A stretch of 64,000 bases of DNA from Colwellia psychrerythraea (GTDB lineage Bacteria; Pseudomonadota; Gammaproteobacteria; Enterobacterales; Alteromonadaceae), in contig MAAF01000060.1 of assembly GCA_002163005.1 (NCBI GenBank), forward strand, positions 1-64,000, given 5' to 3'. Shown here piece by piece: positions 61,568 through 64,000 of the stretch. The notes beneath the pieces are model-generated. The model made no database searches, was not told the DNA's origin, and saw only the letters and a program-made list of their open reading frames with translations. Every line of letters starts with the position of its first letter. Position 1 is the stretch's first letter. Made by a program: the position numbers and the translations under genes.

Positions 61568-64000
61568 CTAGTTAATGCCCTTTATCTTCACTTGATTCTG
61601 TTTGTGCGCAAGTTGCTGACAAATCTTAACGAGATCCGAATGCAAACCGCCGGCCGTTACGTCACGTCCAGCGCCGGGACCACGAATAATCAATGGGTTA
61701 TCTTGATACCAATGACTACTGATTTGAAAAATATTGTCACAAGGGGTTAGGTTGGCAAAAGCATCACTTTGCGGCAACACCTCTAAACTAACTTTTGCGC
61801 TAACCCCTGTTGCTTCATTATGCTGAAAACGCGCAACATAACGGATGCAAGCACCTTTACTACTTGCATCAGACAACGCTGTGGCAAAGTATTCATCTAA
61901 TTCATTAGCTCTGGCTAAAAAATCATTAGTTGATAAAGCTTGTAATGCTTCTGGCACTAAATTTTGACAGTCGATATCTTCTAATGCTAATTCAAAACCC
62001 GCTTTACGCGCTAAAATGAGCAGCTTACGCTGTACATCTCTACCTGATAAATCTTCTCTAGGATCAGGCTCAGTAATACCTTGTGCTAAAGCATTTAATA
62101 ACAGTTCTGAAAATTTTGAGCTGCCATCATACGTTTCAAATAACCAAGAAAGCGTACCTGAAAAGATACCTGATAACTCGCTGATGCTATCGCCACTTTG
62201 ACGCAAGTCATCAATAGCATAATTGATTGGTAAACCCGCACCTACCGTAGTATTGCCTAACCATAAACTGTTATTACTATCTGCGGTATTGACTAAATTA
62301 TTATAATGAGCAGTACTGCTTGAAGCAGCCCACTTATTGGCGCCAATCACATGTACACCTAAAGAAAAAATCTGTTCATACAATAAACTAAAATCTTCAC
62401 TAGGCGTGATATCTACCACAATTAATTCATCGTATGGATTTTGGGTCAACCAAGAAATTAGCTGTTCATGGTCATAGCTTTGAGCTTCTTGGGCGAACAA
62501 TGACGCGGCTTGATTGACATCAATACCATCATTGTTAATTAACGCTTTTTTCGATGAAAGCAAGCCAACTAAATGTAAATTCTCTAACGCGTATACTTTA
62601 TTAAGCTGCGCGGGTAATAATTCTAAAAAACGTTCGCCTATATTGCCCATACCCGCAACAACCAAACCAATATGACGGGCATCTTTAGTCATCTCATGGT
62701 GCACTGTATTTAAGAGCTCAATTGAACAAGGTTCAGGTAAAATAGCGATAACGCTATGGTTATTATCACTACCAACCAAGTTCAATGGTTTAGCCGCTTT
62801 TAATGAGCGTTTAAAGCGCGCTCTTATATCACCACGTTCAGCGACGCGATGACCAACGGTTGCGATAATTGCAACGGGCTTAAAAGTAATTTCAACATCA
62901 TGACTCGCCAACCAATCGCTCAAGGCTTTTTGTTGTCCTTGTGTGATAACCATAAAACCCTTTTGGTCATCTATACAAATAGGGAAAAATTCGGCTTTCG
63001 CCTTGGCCGCAGCTTCTCCTATAAAACTCACCGATTGCGCTAACAGTAGATCATTAAGGTAAGTGACTGATAACTCTTGCTTGGCAATCTGACCAAACTT
63101 ACCAATTTCAGTGCCGATAACTTGTGCATCAAAACTACTAGCAACATGCAAATGGGTATGATGCTCACTTAATGGGTTGATCAATGGCAATAAGGTTTTT
63201 GCATGCAAAACAGGGTTACCCAAGCGGCCTAACTCTTTAGCGACGCCATTGGGTAAACGGTGTAGTTTTCTAGCGCTAGGAACAACACGAGGGTCGGCAC
63301 TATAAATACCATCAACATCTGTCCATAAAGTAACATTTCCCGCGGCAACTAAAGAAGCAATAATAGTAGCGGAGTAATCACTACCGTTACGCCCTAAAGT
63401 ACAGCTTTTACCACGAGAGTCTTTACTAATATAACCGGTAATAACTGCTAACTTACCAAACTGACGCCTTTGTCTTAATTGTGCAGCGCTTATCGCAGTA
63501 TCAACTACGCAACTGTGTTCATTATCGATAACAAGAAAATCACGAGAATCAATACTATTACTTGGGCAAACTTGCTCATTAAGTAACGCTGACAATAACC
63601 TTGCTGACCATACTTCACCTAAGGCTAAAACATCATTATGATGCTGAACAATATCAGCGGTTAACCAAGTAGTTAATTGCTCAATGTCTTTATTCAACCT
63701 AAGCAATAATTGCTTGGTATTATTAGCATTCAATAATTCAGTAATAAGTTGCGCTTGATCTTTCGCTAACTCATCAATAGCTTGCGTTAATTCATCAGCT
63801 TTTTGTATTGTATGTTCTGCAATTGTTCGTTCGACCAGAGAATAGAGAGCAAATAAACGGTCAGTTGTTTTACCATTAGCTGAAACCACAACAATATCGT
63901 TTAGCTGGCAATTTTCACGGATAATTTCAAGCGCACGTTTAATACATTTGGCCGTTGCTAATGAACTACCACCAAATTTATGTACTTGAATAGCATGCTT
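61568..64000 (-). CDS. metL: bifunctional aspartokinase / homoserine dehydrogenase II, 5' end outside the window
   Basis: About 810 codons are inside the window; the frame stays open to the right edge, so the start lies beyond it. The first visible residues include VHKFGGSSLATAKCIKRALE, the aspartokinase motif. GEVWSARLLSALLNE and GRNGSDYSATIIASLVAAG follow. The dehydrogenase part has VVAGMGNIGERFLELLPAQL, ANKWAASSSTAHYNNLV, GAGLPINYAIDDLRQSGD and ending GPGAGRDVTAGGLHSDLVKI. It aligns in order with E. coli MetL rather than ThrA. It phosphorylates aspartate and reduces the semialdehyde to homoserine for methionine and threonine. Confidence 0.95.
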   Translation of the reverse strand, partial: KHAIQVHKFGGSSLATAKCIKRALEIIRENCQLNDIVVVSANGKTTDRLFALYSLVERTIAEHTIQKADELTQAIDELAKDQAQLITELLNANNTKQLLLRLNKDIEQLTTWLTADIVQHHNDVLALGEVWSARLLSALLNEQVCPSNSIDSRDFLVIDNEHSCVVDTAISAAQLRQRRQFGKLAVITGYISKDSRGKSCTLGRNGSDYSATIIASLVAAGNVTLWTDVDGIYSADPRVVPSARKLHRLPNGVAKELGRLGNPVLHAKTLLPLINPLSEHHTHLHVASSFDAQVIGTEIGKFGQIAKQELSVTYLNDLLLAQSVSFIGEAAAKAKAEFFPICIDDQKGFMVITQGQQKALSDWLASHDVEITFKPVAIIATVGHRVAERGDIRARFKRSLKAAKPLNLVGSDNNHSVIAILPEPCSIELLNTVHHEMTKDARHIGLVVAGMGNIGERFLELLPAQLNKVYALENLHLVGLLSSKKALINNDGIDVNQAASLFAQEAQSYDHEQLISWLTQNPYDELIVVDITPSEDFSLLYEQIFSLGVHVIGANKWAASSSTAHYNNLVNTADSNNSLWLGNTTVGAGLPINYAIDDLRQSGDSISELSGIFSGTLSWLFETYDGSSKFSELLLNALAQGITEPDPREDLSGRDVQRKLLILARKAGFELALEDIDCQNLVPEALQALSTNDFLARANELDEYFATALSDASSKGACIRYVARFQHNEATGVSAKVSLEVLPQSDAFANLTPCDNIFQISSHWYQDNPLIIRGPGAGRDVTAGGLHSDLVKICQQLAHKQNQVKIKGIN

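Overview
The window looks like chromosomal DNA from an AT-rich marine gammaproteobacterium of the Alteromonadales, most like Colwellia or a close relative. This rests on gene content and order: the mrcA / pilMNOPQ-aroK-aroB-damX-dam-rpe-trpS block, an argC-argB-argF-argG-argH run with an argH-acetyltransferase fusion and divergent argE, a dusB-fis pair next to purH-purD, and a PEP-CTERM/PrsT locus. No species name can be proved from the sequence alone. No rRNA, tRNA, CRISPR array or prophage lies inside the window.

Left part (1-9.7 kb). The first 280 bases hold two rrn-type promoters and a boxA-like site on the minus strand, so an rRNA operon very likely starts just left of the window. Then, all on the minus strand, come purD, a secreted methyltransferase-like gene, purH, fis, dusB and prmA, with rraA and a cysG-like gene on the plus strand. 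Three structured repeats with covarying stems flank purH. A remnant of a pepsin-like gene plus a MITE-like repeat splits the usual prmA-dusB-fis operon.

PEP-CTERM and accessory part (9.9-33.8 kb). A large RluA-type pseudouridine synthase is followed by a decayed PrsT-like gene, intact prsT, and a PEP-CTERM protein gene behind an exact sigma-54 promoter match. Convergent to it is an acyltransferase plus VAO-type flavoprotein operon. Next come a transposase relic, a HAD phosphatase, a REP-like palindrome with an 8-bp tandem repeat, a glycerate kinase-like gene, an alpha/beta hydrolase and a YjbR protein. A metal-related locus follows: a methionine-rich TonB receptor, a second TonB receptor, a BNR-repeat protein and a TlpA-like thioredoxin. 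The two receptors share one operator-like palindrome. A class D beta-lactamase homologue and a secreted protease/FHA membrane protein pair close this part.

Core part (33.9-64 kb). trpS and rpe are separated by a MITE-like repeat where gph is usual. They are followed by a TorF-like porin, small membrane proteins, dam-damX-aroB-aroK, the type IV pilus assembly operon pilMNOPQ, divergent mrcA, the arginine cluster (argA, argH(A), argG, argF, argB, argC on minus; argE on plus), an inner-membrane acyltransferase, an uncharacterised degenerate HD-type protein, and the 3' part of metL, which runs off the right edge.

The genes serve purine, arginine, aromatic and methionine/threonine synthesis, DNA methylation, pilus and wall assembly, and, in the accessory block, envelope sorting and probable metal uptake. 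Starts were moved from the longest ORF where a ribosome site, homologue length or translational coupling favoured it; each such case is noted.
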